Of a stretch of DNA of 64,000 bases, positions 1 to 9,132 are shown piece by piece. This DNA is from Sphingobacterium sp. HMA12 (GTDB taxonomy: Bacteria; Bacteroidota; Bacteroidia; Sphingobacteriales; Sphingobacteriaceae). Position numbers and translations under genes: made by a program. The stretch covers positions 372,001 to 436,000 of the forward strand of contig NZ_BEYR01000001.1 of assembly GCF_002933815.1 (NCBI RefSeq). Direction: 5' to 3'. How positions within the stretch are numbered: the first letter of the stretch is position 1; each line of letters opens with the position of its first letter. The notes below the pieces were generated by a model that saw only the letters and a list, made by a program, of their open reading frames with translations, was not told where the DNA came from and ran no database searches.

Positions 1-2574
1 CTCATTTAATCCCGAAAGGTCATAATTTGCAGCCAAATTCACATCTGCAAATGTCATTTCCAAAAGGGTCGTGATCAAACCACCGGATCCGATATCATGA
101 CCGGCTTCGATTTGGTTATCGTTGATTAATTGCTGAACGGTATTGAATGCTGTTTTGAAATAGTTCGCATCTTGGATTGTAGGAACTTCTGTACCTAATT
201 TGTTGACAATCTGAGCGAAAGACGAACCGCCTAATTTGAAGTTGTCTTTTGATAGATTGATGTAGTAAATGGATCCTGCATTTTTGTTTAAGACAGGTTC
301 AACTACTTTGGTAATATCCGTACAATTTCCAGCCGCAGATATAATCAATGTGCCGGGAGCGATTACATTTTCGCCATTTGGATATTTTTGCTTCATCGAC
401 AGGGAGTCTTTTCCTGTAGGGATATTGATTCCTAATGCGATTGCAAAATCCGAACAAGCTTTGACAGCCTGATAAAGTCGAGCATCTTCACCTTCGTTAT
501 TTGCTGCCCACATCCAGTTGGCTGACAAAGAGATGCCTGCAAGACCATTTATAATCGGTGCAAATACGATATTTGATAATGATTCTGCGATAGCAGTTTT
601 ACTAGCCGCTGCCGGATCAATTAATGCTGCTACAGGGGAGTGTCCTATCGTTGTTGCAATACCCTCTTTTCCTTTGTAGTCAAGAGCCATGACACCAACG
701 TTATTTAAAGGTAACTGTAATGGACCTGCACATTGCTGTTTGGCAACACGGCCACCCACGCAACGGTCCACTTTATTGGTCAACCAATCTTTGGAAGCCA
801 CAGCCTCCAATTGTAGTACCTGATTTAAATAGCTTGGGATATTCGCGGAATCATAGGTAAGATCCGCATAATTACGAGCAACTATTTTATCACGCATAAA
901 GGTCTTTGGTGATGAACCAAAGAAATCCTCTAAGGCATAATCCATTGGTTTGGCACCATTGCTTTTTGATGCAAATGTGAAGCGGTGATCTCCGGTGACG
1001 TCACCTACGGTGTACATTGGTGCACGTTCACGATCAGCAACACGCTTTAGGATTGCAATATCATCTTCAGCAATCACCAGGCCCATTCTTTCCTGAGACT
1101 CATTACCGATGATTTCTTTTGCTGAAAGAGTAGGGTCACCTACCGGAAGTGCATCAAGATCAATTAAACCGCCTGTTTCCTCTACCAATTCGGATAGACA
1201 GTTGAGGTGTCCACCAGCGCCATGGTCATGAATAGAAACAATTGGGTTATGATCTGCTTCAACTAAGCTTCGTACAGCATTGGCCGCACGTTTTTGCATT
1301 TCCGGATTTGAGCGTTGAATGGCATTCAATTCAATGCCTGACCCGAAAGCGCCTGTATCAGCAGAGGATACTGCTGCACCGCCCATACCGATACGGTAAT
1401 TTTCACCTCCTAAGATGACGATTTTATCACCTATTTTTGGGGTATGTTTTTTGGCTTGATCCAATTTTCCATAACCGACACCACCAGCTTGCATGATGAC
1501 TTTGTCATAACCAAGCTTACGGCCTTCTTCTTCATGTTCGAAGGTTAGTACAGATCCCGTAATCAAGGGTTGTCCAAATTTATTCCCGAAGTCAGAAGCT
1601 CCATTGGAAGCTTTGATGAGGATATCCACTGGTGTTTGGTAAAGCCATTGGCGTTCTGGCATTGCTTTCTCCCAAGGACGATCTTGCAATAGACGTGAAT
1701 AGGCTGTCATATAGACCGCGGTACCCGCCAAAGGAATCGCGCCTTGACCACCGGCCATACGGTCACGAATTTCACCACCAGATCCTGTCGCCGCTCCAGA
1801 GAAAGGCTCTACAGTCGTCGGGAAATTGTGGGTTTCGGCTTTTACGGATAAAACAGAATCGAAAGATTTTTCCTCGTAAAAGTCAGGCTTGTCAGCGGAT
1901 TTAGGTGCAAACTGGGTGACCCGTGGGCCTTTAATAAAGGCTACGTTGTCTTTATACGCAGAAACAATCTCATTTGGATTTGTTTCGGAAGTTTTCTTGA
2001 TTAATTTAAATAGGGAAGTAGGTTGTTCTTCACCATCAATGATAAATGTACCATTGAAAATCTTATGTCTACAGTGCTCAGAATTGGCTTGTGAAAAAGC
2101 AAAGACCTCGGAGTCTGTTAAAAGACGGCCCAATTTGGTGGCAAGATTGTTTAGGTAGGCCACTTCTTCCGGATTTAATGCCAATCCTTCGGATTTGTTG
2201 TAGGCATCAATGTCTTCAATTTCCAAGATAGGTTCTGGTGTGATGTTGACCGTGTACATATCCTGCGTCAACGTACTGAACTTTTGTGAAATCATTGGAT
2301 CGAAATCATTGAAATCTGCTGGTACCGGTTGAAATTCTTCGATACGAACAATTCCTTCAATACCCATGTTCTGTGTGATTTCTACTGCATTGGTACTCCA
2401 AGGAGTGACCATCGCTGCGCGGGGGCCTACAAAGTAATGGTTAAGGGTTTGGTCGTCGAGTTTTTTGGCGTTGCCGAATAGCCAGTTGAGTTTAGTAATG
2501 TCTTCTTGTGATAAAGAGTTTACGCTTTGAACACCATATACGGTGTTCGATGGGTTCTCAAAGAAATGAATCAT
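1..2574 (-). CDS. purL: Phosphoribosylformylglycinamidine synthase, partial (3' end outside window)
   Basis: This enzyme converts FGAR plus glutamine and ATP to FGAM in step 4 of purine synthesis, in the cytoplasm. The frame starts at an ATG (2574-2572, MIHFFENPSNTVYGVQSVNS) and stays open to base 1, giving 858 codons. Family members of the long single-chain type have about 1,220-1,230 residues, so the missing part should be the C-terminal glutamine amidotransferase domain. The visible part includes the N-terminal region, a VSIHDHGAGG segment and the Gly-rich GG motifs of the AIRS-like synthase domains. A good -7 element lies about 40 bp upstream of the start. It stands alone, and the gap to divergent pheT is about 570 bp. 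The family call is firm; the truncation is only the window edge. Confidence 0.95.
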   Translation of the reverse strand, partial: MIHFFENPSNTVYGVQSVNSLSQEDITKLNWLFGNAKKLDDQTLNHYFVGPRAAMVTPWSTNAVEITQNMGIEGIVRIEEFQPVPADFNDFDPMISQKFSTLTQDMYTVNITPEPILEIEDIDAYNKSEGLALNPEEVAYLNNLATKLGRLLTDSEVFAFSQANSEHCRHKIFNGTFIIDGEEQPTSLFKLIKKTSETNPNEIVSAYKDNVAFIKGPRVTQFAPKSADKPDFYEEKSFDSVLSVKAETHNFPTTVEPFSGAATGSGGEIRDRMAGGQGAIPLAGTAVYMTAYSRLLQDRPWEKAMPERQWLYQTPVDILIKASNGASDFGNKFGQPLITGSVLTFEHEEEGRKLGYDKVIMQAGGVGYGKLDQAKKHTPKIGDKIVILGGENYRIGMGGAAVSSADTGAFGSGIELNAIQRSNPEMQKRAANAVRSLVEADHNPIVSIHDHGAGGHLNCLSELVEETGGLIDLDALPVGDPTLSAKEIIGNESQERMGLVIAEDDIAILKRVADRERAPMYTVGDVTGDHRFTFASKSNGAKPMDYALEDFFGSSPKTFMRDKIVARNYADLTYDSANIPSYLNQVLQLEAVASKDWLTNKVDRCVGGRVAKQQCAGPLQLPLNNVGVMALDYKGKEGIATTIGHSPVAALIDPAAASKTAIAESLSNIVFAPIINGLAGISLSANWMWAANNEGEDARLYQAVKACSDFAIALGINIPTGKDSLSMKQKYPNGENVIAPGTLIISAAGNCTDITKVVEPVLNKNAGSIYYINLSKDNFKLGGSSFAQIVNKLGTEVPTIQDANYFKTAFNTVQQLINDNQIEAGHDIGSGGLITTLLEMTFADVNLAANYDLSGLNE

Positions 2575-2612
2575 TATAAATGTTTGTTTTGAACGTTCTT
2601 CAAATTAAAGCA

Positions 2613-2620
2613 CAAAGTTA
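2613..2620 (-). promoter_or_regulatory. Probable purL promoter, -7 element TAACTTTG
   Basis: On the minus strand TAACTTTG matches the Bacteroidota -7 consensus TAnnTTTG exactly. It predicts an untranslated leader of about 30 nt before the purL ATG. No convincing TTTG -33 element is seen at 19-20 bp spacing. Confidence 0.55.
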
Positions 2621-2832
2621 CATATTATTTTTATGGAAATGATTGAATTTTGATTAAAAAATAGCGGTTACTATTCGGTTTAAAAACAGTGAAATAGCGG
2701 TTCTTATGTAAATAAATGTAAAGTTGTGTTAATTCGTGTAAATAAATGTTATCATTCTACCCACTGTTAGGATAGGTCGCTTGTAGGTGGTAGATTCGTA
2801 AACCCTATTCCCTATGAGTATAACATGATCGA

Positions 2833-2867
2833 GCCTTGGGATGTAGATCTAATGCGCATCCCAAGGC
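2833..2867. repeat. Perfect 11-bp inverted repeat in purL-pheT gap
   Basis: GCCTTGGGATG (2833-2843) is exactly complementary to CATCCCAAGGC (2857-2867), with a 13-nt loop. There is no T-run on either side, so it is not a typical intrinsic terminator. The surrounding gap (2575-3147) also has two short direct repeats: AAATAGCGGTT near 2656 and 2690, and GTAAATAAATGT near 2707 and 2739. Apart from the purL and pheT promoters and a possible gene remnant at 2934-3131, I see no gene in this gap. Confidence 0.5.
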
Positions 2868-2933
2868 AAAGATTGAATTAGGCTGTCGATCAACCAACTT
2901 CATAGTCATCTTCTATTCGATTTTTTTCAACCT

Positions 2934-3131
2934 TTAAAAATCCTGTTTTCTCAGTGCATTATAACGAGCAAGGTGGGTGGCAATCAGGATATGGCAGATT
3001 ACAAAGAATGCGAGTAACAGTAAGACTATAGTCGGGTGAGCGCCTGGGAAAATGCCTGTATTGACGGGGATAAATTGATATACTACGCAATTATAATTGC
3101 ATACAAAGTCAAATTTATCTAAGTTTGTGCA
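2934..3131 (-). pseudogene. Possible remnant of a small membrane protein gene
   Basis: A minus-strand frame of 65 sense codons ends in TAA at 2936-2934. It has no ATG, GTG or TTG start; the frame begins right after a TGA at 3134-3132. The C-terminal two thirds look protein-like. After FIPVNTGIFPGAHPT there is a single strongly hydrophobic helix (IVLLLLAFFVICHILIATHL), then a basic tail, ARYNALRKQDF. Its 5' part overlaps the pheT promoter. It could be the surviving tail of a decayed membrane protein whose front was lost, or a chance frame. I do not recognise the family. Confidence 0.3.
3097..3127 (+). promoter_or_regulatory. pheT promoter TTGC-N19-TAAGTTTG
   Basis: TTGC (3097-3100) and TAAGTTTG (3120-3127) are 19 bp apart, matching the Bacteroidota housekeeping sigma pattern. 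The start point would be near 3134, about 14 nt before the ATG at 3148. This rules out the upstream TTG at 3097 as the start codon. Confidence 0.7.
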
Positions 3132-3147
3132 TCAAATCAAATTCGAG

Positions 3148-5544
3148 ATGAACATTTCATATAATTGGTTAAAACAACACGTTAATATAGATTCGACGCC
3201 GGAGGAATTATCTTTGATCTTGACAAACACAGGATTGGAAGTAGAGGCACTGGACGTTGTACAGAGTATCCCCGGTGGATTGGATGGTTTGGTCGTTGGC
3301 GAAGTAAAAACTTGTGAGCAACACCCGAATGCTGATAAATTGCGCATTACTACAGTTGATGTAGGCACTTCTGAATTACTAAATATCGTATGTGGGGCGC
3401 CAAATTGCCGTACTGGATTGAAAGTAATTGTGGCAACAGTAGGTACAACATGTCACCCCTTGAGCGGAGAACCCTTTAAGATTACCAAATCTAAAATTCG
3501 TGGCGAAGTATCCGAAGGTATGTTATGTGGTGAGGATGAAATCGGTTTAGGTACATCGAATGCCGGTATTGTTGAATTGCCAGCTGATGTTGCGGTAGGG
3601 ACATTGGTGAAAGATCATTTCAATATTCAGGATGATTACCGTTACGAAATAGGCCTTACACCGAATCGTGCAGATGCGGCTTCCCATTTAGGTGTAGCAC
3701 GCGATATCGCTGCTTATTTCCGTACGAATATCCTAAAAGCGGATGTTTCGGCCTTTCAAGCGGCTGAGGAAGCTGGTACAGCTGTTGTCGTCGAAGACAC
3801 TGCAGCTTGTCCACGTTATAGTGGAATCAATATTTCCGGTGTTCAGGTTGCTGAATCGCCTGATTGGTTGAAAGAAAAATTAAATGTGATTGGTGTACGT
3901 CCAATCAATAATATTGTCGATATCACCAATTATATATTGCACGACCTTGGCCAGCCATTGCATGCGTTTGATGCGGATAAAATTGCGGGTAACAAGGTGC
4001 TTGTCCGTACAGCAAAAGAAGGGGAGAAGTTTGTGACCCTAGATGCTGTGGAACGGACGCTTTCTGCTGAAGACCTTGTGATTGCTGATGCTGAAAAACC
4101 AATGTGTATCGCTGGTGTTTTTGGTGGTGCACATTCAGGTGTTTCGACAGAAACAACCAATGTGTTTTTGGAATCGGCTTATTTTAATGCTGTATCAGTG
4201 CGTAAGACCTCTAAAAGACATGGTCTGAAAACAGATGCTTCATTCCGTTTCGAACGTGGTACAGATCCTAACATTACTGTAGAAGCGTTAAAACGCGCGG
4301 CATTGTTGATTCAGGAAATTGCTGGGGGGACGATATCTTCGACCTTGAAAGATGTATATCCTGTGGAAATTAAACCATTCTCATTCCATGTGAGCTATGC
4401 GAACGTGGTCCGTTTAATTGGACAAGCAATCCCCAATGAGGAAATTAGAGCCATTATCGTTGCCCTGGGTATTGAGGTTGCTTCAGAGACAGCTGCGGGA
4501 CTAGATGTTTTAGTGCCCGCTTATCGTGTTGATGTAACCCGCGAAGTAGATGTTGTCGAAGAGGTATTACGGATTTATGGTTACAATAATATTGAACTAA
4601 AATCCCAAATCAAAGCTTCATTAAATACTGTTGAAAAACCAGATAAGGAAGTGGTTTTAAATCAGCTGGCTGATTTGTTGATCGGTAATGGATTCCGTGA
4701 AATATTAGCGAATTCGTTGACAAAGCTTGATTATGCAGATGACAGCGAGACAGCGGTAAAATTGTTCAATCCATTAAGTTCAGATTTGGATACCATGCGT
4801 CAAAACATGTTGTTCTCCGTATTGAATGCCATTGAATATAATCAGAAGCGGAGAAATTTTGATCTGAAATTTTTCGAATTCGGTAAAACCTATTCGTTGG
4901 ATGGTGAGGGGTATAAAGAAACGCAGCATTTGACTTTTGCAATAACTGGAAGAGAGGAAGCTGAACAGTGGAATAGCAAAAAAGGTAATGTCAATTTCTA
5001 TAACCTCAAAGCAGCAGTTGATACCATTGTCAAACGGCTAAAGATTGAGGGCATACAAATACAAGATGCACCGAGCAATCATTTTGCCTACGGATTGAGT
5101 TATATGAAAGGTCAGAAATGTCTGGTTTCTTTCGGTGCGGTAGCTCATGCCAACTTGAAAAAAGCAGATGTTGAGGGGCAGGTTTTCTTTGCAGATTTTG
5201 ACTGGGATGTCTTGATGAAAATCATTCGCAAGAATAGTATTCAATATAAGGAAGTGTCGAAATTCCCTGCTGTACGTCGTGATTTATCCCTGTTGATTGA
5301 TGAAAATGTGAGCTTCGATAAGCTTCAATTTGTCGCTCAAAAGACCGAACGCAAGCTTTTAAAGGAGGTAAATGTGTTTGATGTGTATAAAGGTGATAAA
5401 ATTCCGGAAGGGAAAAAGTCTTATGCTCTGAGCTTTATCCTGCAAGACGAAGAAAAAACATTGACCGATAAACAAATTGATGCGATAGTTCAAAAATTAA
5501 TTGTTAATTTTGAGAAGGAACTAAGCGCAGAGGTGCGTGGTTAA
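3148..5544 (+). CDS. pheT: Phenylalanyl-tRNA synthetase beta subunit
   Basis: This is the beta chain of the alpha2-beta2 enzyme that charges tRNA-Phe; it contributes tRNA binding and editing. The 798-residue length and MNISYNWLKQHV start are typical. An EMAP-like tRNA-binding domain covers roughly residues 40-150, with HPNADKLRITTVDVG and VCGAPN motifs. B3/B4 editing and B5 domains follow, then a C-terminal FDX-ACB domain (KFPAVRRDLSLLIDE). The ATG at 3148 is preferred over an in-frame TTG at 3097, because the promoter -7 box lies between them. A coiled-coil gene and zapA follow at 40 and 57 bp, so the three probably share a transcript. pheS is not in the window. Confidence 0.97.
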   Translation: MNISYNWLKQHVNIDSTPEELSLILTNTGLEVEALDVVQSIPGGLDGLVVGEVKTCEQHPNADKLRITTVDVGTSELLNIVCGAPNCRTGLKVIVATVGTTCHPLSGEPFKITKSKIRGEVSEGMLCGEDEIGLGTSNAGIVELPADVAVGTLVKDHFNIQDDYRYEIGLTPNRADAASHLGVARDIAAYFRTNILKADVSAFQAAEEAGTAVVVEDTAACPRYSGINISGVQVAESPDWLKEKLNVIGVRPINNIVDITNYILHDLGQPLHAFDADKIAGNKVLVRTAKEGEKFVTLDAVERTLSAEDLVIADAEKPMCIAGVFGGAHSGVSTETTNVFLESAYFNAVSVRKTSKRHGLKTDASFRFERGTDPNITVEALKRAALLIQEIAGGTISSTLKDVYPVEIKPFSFHVSYANVVRLIGQAIPNEEIRAIIVALGIEVASETAAGLDVLVPAYRVDVTREVDVVEEVLRIYGYNNIELKSQIKASLNTVEKPDKEVVLNQLADLLIGNGFREILANSLTKLDYADDSETAVKLFNPLSSDLDTMRQNMLFSVLNAIEYNQKRRNFDLKFFEFGKTYSLDGEGYKETQHLTFAITGREEAEQWNSKKGNVNFYNLKAAVDTIVKRLKIEGIQIQDAPSNHFAYGLSYMKGQKCLVSFGAVAHANLKKADVEGQVFFADFDWDVLMKIIRKNSIQYKEVSKFPAVRRDLSLLIDENVSFDKLQFVAQKTERKLLKEVNVFDVYKGDKIPEGKKSYALSFILQDEEKTLTDKQIDAIVQKLIVNFEKELSAEVRG

Positions 5545-5584
5545 TTAGAGATATAACATTAATTGGTAACATTCGATTTACGCT

Positions 5585-5890
5585 ATGGCAACATTGTCTT
5601 CACAAATGAATCTGATCGTTGAGAAAACGAAAAACTTAATTCAAATGTGCGAAGTCTTGCAAGAAGAAAATGATTTGCTTAAATTAGAGGTACAATCCTT
5701 AAAAGTGGCTTTCGACGCGAGCAACGATAAAAGCAAGCAGTTGGAAGAGAGAGTCAAGGCGCTTGCAGTAGCCCGAACCTTGGATTCTGAAACGGATAAG
5801 GAAGCAATTAATGAAAAAATACTTGACACAAAACAAAAAATTAACGATTTTGTGCGAGAAATAGACAAGTGTATTAGTTTGTTGAAGTAG
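5585..5890 (+). CDS. Small coiled-coil protein, ZapB-like by position
   Basis: This 101-residue protein has no signal peptide or membrane segment. Nearly all of it is heptad-like helix rich in Leu, Glu and Lys (residues about 5-70, then 75-100), predicting a parallel coiled coil. It lies between pheT and zapA on the same strand with short gaps. I do not recognise a named family. Size, coiled coil and adjacency to zapA suggest a divisome accessory protein resembling ZapB or FtsB, but that is inference. The reading frame is well supported by length, position and ordinary codon use. Confidence 0.8.
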   Translation: MATLSSQMNLIVEKTKNLIQMCEVLQEENDLLKLEVQSLKVAFDASNDKSKQLEERVKALAVARTLDSETDKEAINEKILDTKQKINDFVREIDKCISLLK

Positions 5891-5947
5891 TTGGAATTTG
5901 GAGATGATCGGAATTTAAACTAATACAACGTTAAAAAGCTCAAAGAA

Positions 5948-6238
5948 ATGGGAGAGATTTCCATAAAAATAAATATCGCAGATCGTGTTTATCCCCTACG
6001 GGTGGAAAGCGCGGAGGAGGAAGTGATTCGACATGCTGCGAAATTGATAAATGAAAAAGTAAAGGAATTGCAGGAAAACTATACTGTGAGAGATAAGCAG
6101 GATTTGTTATCCATGTGTGTATTGCAGTTTGCTACGCGGATGTTAAATGCGGAGCGGCAGTCCCAGAACCACGAAGTGGGGCTGGAGAATTCAGTACAGG
6201 AGCTTGACCAGTTGTTGACGGATTTCTTTAAAAAATAA
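5948..6238 (+). CDS. zapA: Cell division protein ZapA
   Basis: ZapA binds FtsZ and promotes bundling of protofilaments at the division ring. The 96-residue protein has the family layout: an N-terminal strand region with ISIKINIADRVYPLRV, a helix carrying EEVIRHAAKLINEKVKEL, and a C-terminal coiled coil. It is the last protein gene of the pheT cluster. It is followed at once by a structured RNA region that fits 6S RNA, and this zapA-ssrS order is also known from gammaproteobacteria. Confidence 0.9.
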   Translation: MGEISIKINIADRVYPLRVESAEEEVIRHAAKLINEKVKELQENYTVRDKQDLLSMCVLQFATRMLNAERQSQNHEVGLENSVQELDQLLTDFFKK

Positions 6239-6264
6239 ATTTACGTTCTTTATATTTAGAGCTT

Positions 6265-6453
6265 AAAACGACGAATTTGCCGCAATTAAATTCGGGTTGT
6301 CACTATTTTAAACTTAACGCTTCAATATTACAGGCGCAAAAAGATATAGGCCATTTTGCGAAAGCCATCTGGGTCATAATCTAAGCCTAATTATGTAATC
6401 ACGAAGTTTAATAATACATGAGACCTGTTTAAATTTAATTGCGGTTTTTTTTT
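6265..6453 (+). ncRNA. ssrS: Structured RNA, probable 6S RNA
   Basis: The 310-bp zapA-rny gap holds no ORF but has a long-range foldback. CCGCAATTAAATT (6280-6292) pairs perfectly with AATTTAATTGCGG (6432-6444), followed by nine T residues (6445-6453). Inside, TTAAACTT (6308-6315) pairs with AAGTTTAA (6404-6411), and an apical hairpin is made of CGCAAAA (6335-6341) and TTTTGCG (6354-6360). Long closing stem, internal open region, terminal hairpin, about 180 nt and a position after zapA all match 6S RNA, which sequesters RNA polymerase holoenzyme. A weak -7 box, TATATTTA (6251-6258), suggests a 5' end near 6265. The alternative is a terminator with incidental pairing. Confidence 0.65.
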
Positions 6454-6549
6454 GTTATGAAACCAATATGCACTTAGCCGGCTTGCAAGTGGTGTGGATG
6501 AAATTTAGTAATTAATAAAAATAAACATATATAATACAATTATACATAC

Positions 6550-8103
6550 ATGGACGTCGCAATTTATATCATAATTTCTCTGATTGTTGGTGTAGTTATA
6601 GGTCGTTATCTGTTGGTTCTGTTATTCAAAAAACAAGAACAGGAAGCCAAAGATAAGGTAAATAGCATACTAAAAGATGCAGAGCAAGAAGGAGAACACA
6701 TTAAAAAGAAACGCCTATTAGAGGCTAAAGAAAAATTCCTTCAATTAAAATCCGAACATGAAAAGGAGGTGAATCAACGTAACAACACCATTAATCAAAA
6801 GGAAAATACGTTGAGACAGAAAGAACAATCCATTAACCAAAAGCTGGAAAGCATCAACCGTGATAAGCAGGAAGTGGATACCAAAAAGAAGCAACTGGAT
6901 AAATTGGTTGAACTTAATGAAAAGAAATCCGAAGAAGTTGAGGCTTTAAAATTACAGCAGATCAAACAATTGGAGAGTATCGCTGGTGTTACAGCGGACG
7001 AGGCCAAAAATCAATTGGTGGATTCGTTACGTGAGGAAGCCCGTTCCCAGGCCATGATTCAGATCAAGGATATTGTGGACGAAGCGAAATTGACCGCGAC
7101 GAAAGAAGCGAAAAAAGTCGTTATCCAAACGATCCAACGTACCGCTACCGAATCCGCAATCGAAAATACTGTTTCCATTTTCAATATTGAAAATGATGAG
7201 ATTAAAGGTCGTATTATTGGTCGTGAAGGCCGTAATATCCGCGCTTTGGAAGCGGCAACCGGTGTAGAGATCATCGTGGATGATACACCGGAGGCAATTA
7301 TTCTTTCTGGTTTTGATCCCGTACGTCGTGAGATCGCCCGTTTGGCCTTGCATCGCCTGGTAACAGATGGCCGTATCCACCCGGCCCGTATCGAAGAGGT
7401 TGTGGCAAAAACACGTACTCAGATCGAAGATGAGATCGTTGAAATTGGTGAGCGTACAGCCATTGACCTTGGGATCCATGGATTACATCCTGAACTGATC
7501 CGTATGGTCGGACGTATGCGTTACCGTTCTTCCTATGGACAGAACCTTCTACAGCACTCCCGTGAGGTTGCCAATTTTGCGGCAACAATGGCTGCGGAGC
7601 TTGGCTTGAACGTCAAACACGCAAAACGTGCCGGATTACTCCATGATATTGGTAAAGTGCCCGATGATAATCCCGAATTGCCACACGCGATTCTAGGTAT
7701 GCAGCTTGCTGAAAAATACAAGGAACACCCTGATGTGTGTAATGCAATCGGTGCGCACCACGATGAGATCGAAATGACCGCCTTAATTTCTCCGGTTGTA
7801 CAAGCATGTGATGCGATTTCTGGTGCACGTCCTGGGGCAAGGCGTGAGGTGGTTGAAAGCTATATCAAACGTCTTAAAGAACTGGAGGACCTAGCTTTAT
7901 CGTACCCAGGTGTGGAAAAAACCTTTGCCATCCAGGCTGGACGTGAGTTGCGCGTTATTGTGGAAAGCGAGAAGGTATCTGACGCACAGTCAGAGATACT
8001 GGCTGCTGATATCTCCAACCGTATCCAGACTGAAATGACCTATCCGGGACAAATTAAAGTAACCGTTATCCGCGAAACAAGATCTGTATCTTATGCAAAA
8101 TAA
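6550..8103 (+). CDS. rny: Ribonuclease Y
   Basis: RNase Y is a membrane-anchored endoribonuclease that starts mRNA decay. The 517-residue protein has the full family order. There is one N-terminal membrane helix (residues about 2-26), then a long charged coiled coil to about residue 170. A KH RNA-binding domain carries [15 protein letters not shown] from about residue 220, and an HD metal-dependent phosphodiesterase domain has its HDIGK at about residues 365-369. The C-terminus ([14 protein letters not shown]) is complete. It is a single gene with its own terminator at 8111-8140. The region between the 6S-like RNA and the ATG is AT-rich with no clear TAnnTTTG. Confidence 0.97.
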   Translation: MDVAIYIIISLIVGVVIGRYLLVLLFKKQEQEAKDKVNSILKDAEQEGEHIKKKRLLEAKEKFLQLKSEHEKEVNQRNNTINQKENTLRQKEQSINQKLESINRDKQEVDTKKKQLDKLVELNEKKSEEVEALKLQQIKQLESIAGVTADEAKNQLVDSLREEARSQAMIQIKDIVDEAKLTATKEAKKVVIQTIQRTATESAIENTVSIFNIENDEIKGRIIGREGRNIRALEAATGVEIIVDDTPEAIILSGFDPVRREIARLALHRLVTDGRIHPARIEEVVAKTRTQIEDEIVEIGERTAIDLGIHGLHPELIRMVGRMRYRSSYGQNLLQHSREVANFAATMAAELGLNVKHAKRAGLLHDIGKVPDDNPELPHAILGMQLAEKYKEHPDVCNAIGAHHDEIEMTALISPVVQACDAISGARPGARREVVESYIKRLKELEDLALSYPGVEKTFAIQAGRELRVIVESEKVSDAQSEILAADISNRIQTEMTYPGQIKVTVIRETRSVSYAK

Positions 8104-8110
8104 GGAACTG

Positions 8111-8140
8111 AAAAGCCCTGAAAATATTTAAGGGCTTTTT
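8111..8140 (+). terminator. rny intrinsic terminator
   Basis: AAAGCCCT (8112-8119) pairs with AGGGCTTT (8131-8138), followed by T residues. It lies 8 bp after the rny stop codon. Confidence 0.85.
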
Positions 8141-8154
8141 AAGTAAACCATACT

Positions 8155-8216
8155 AAAAAAAGAGACTGTCTCCTACTTTTGTTTCAAACAAACCTAGGAG
8201 GCAGTCTCTTTTTTAT
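8155..8216. terminator. Second long terminator hairpin, probably bidirectional
   Basis: A stem of about 17 bp with one G-U pair joins AAAGAGACTGTCTCCTA to TAGGAGGCAGTCTCTTT. An A-run precedes it and a T-run follows, so it can work on both strands. It may back up rny termination and also stop the leftward HAD gene, whose stop is 120 bp away. Between 8217 and 8338 I see nothing else. Confidence 0.8.
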
Positions 8217-8338
8217 TTTAATACCTATCAATTTAAAAATAAAAAAAGGCTGTGTTTGTCAAAAGGGACTGTAGATTTTGATATAGAAAGTTTTTGAAAG
8301 TGCGCTGCGTGGAATAGTTATCCCCTCTTAAAATCTGT

Positions 8339-8992
8339 TTATGCATCAAAAAACTTAATTAAATCCTTTACGCTAAGCAGCAGATAAGTTGGTTTCTCCT
8401 TGATCAGTTCTTCCGCACTGCCATAGCCGTAAAGTACCGCAATGGCATCCATGTTCGTCTCCTTGGCACCGATAAGATCATGTTTGCGGTCGCCGATCAT
8501 AATACATTCATGCGGGCTCGTTAGACGTGCATTTTCCATCACATATTGAATGACGCTGGTTTTTGTAGGCCTGGAGTCGTCCAACGCACTTCCCCCGGCG
8601 AAATCAAAATACTTGTCTATAGCAAAATGCTGCAATATCTTGTGCGCAAAAATTTCGGGTTTGGATGTTGCTAAATAAATCTTGTAATCTTTCGATTTAA
8701 GTCCCTCCAATAGTTCAGGAATACCATCAAAAAGCATATTCTCATACAAACCCTGCGTGGCAAAGCGTTCGCGGTATTTGTCGACACAGACCAAAGCTTC
8801 CTGCTCCTCAAATCCATAGGTGTACATGAATGTATCTTTCAATGGGGGGCCAATCAATGGTTTGAGACTATCCAAATCAGACGTAATAATTCCCTTGGCT
8901 TCAAGTGCATAAGCGATACATTTAGTAATGCCCTCAGCAGGGTCGGTCAAGGTTCCATCAAGATCAAATAAGATGTGTTTATAAGACTTCAT
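8339..8992 (-). CDS. HAD-superfamily phosphatase, phosphoglycolate-phosphatase-like
   Basis: A cytoplasmic phosphatase of HAD subfamily IA, 217 residues. Motif I is LFDLDGTLTD (nucleophile Asp and acid/base Asp). A helical cap follows, then motif II around LATSKP, a Lys in RPTKTSV for motif III, and motif IV GDRKHDLIGAKE. The cap size and overall length resemble phosphoglycolate phosphatase and related 5'-nucleotidases, but the substrate cannot be read from sequence. It is a single gene read leftward, with no operon partner. An imperfect -7 box (TAATATTG on the minus strand) sits only a few bases before the ATG. Confidence 0.88.
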   Translation of the reverse strand: MKSYKHILFDLDGTLTDPAEGITKCIAYALEAKGIITSDLDSLKPLIGPPLKDTFMYTYGFEEQEALVCVDKYRERFATQGLYENMLFDGIPELLEGLKSKDYKIYLATSKPEIFAHKILQHFAIDKYFDFAGGSALDDSRPTKTSVIQYVMENARLTSPHECIMIGDRKHDLIGAKETNMDAIAVLYGYGSAEELIKEKPTYLLLSVKDLIKFFDA

Positions 8993-9120
8993 GCTGCAAT
9001 ATTACGGAATTGGATAGGAGATTACCAGCTAAGGCCAAAAGAATGCATATAATGACAAGCATCAGACCAAAAAAATAATATTATTATGATGCGCGACCGC
9101 CTGGGCAGATCAATATTTAT

Positions 9121-9128
9121 TAAATTTG
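9121..9128 (+). promoter_or_regulatory. -7 element TAAATTTG just before the 9133 start codon
   Basis: This is an exact match to TAnnTTTG, ending 4 nt before the ATG at 9133. With the usual distance of about 6 nt to the start point, the transcript would begin at or just inside the start codon. No clear -33 element was found. Confidence 0.5.
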
Positions 9129-9132
9129 CCGA

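Noticed and set aside
3097..3147. Upstream TTG start of pheT adding 17 residues
   Set aside because: The -7 promoter box at 3120-3127 lies inside this extension, and family members begin MNISYNWL.
7027..7479. 150-codon open frame antisense to rny
   Set aside because: It lies fully inside the KH/HD coding part of rny in another frame. It has no promoter and low-complexity content typical of shadow frames.
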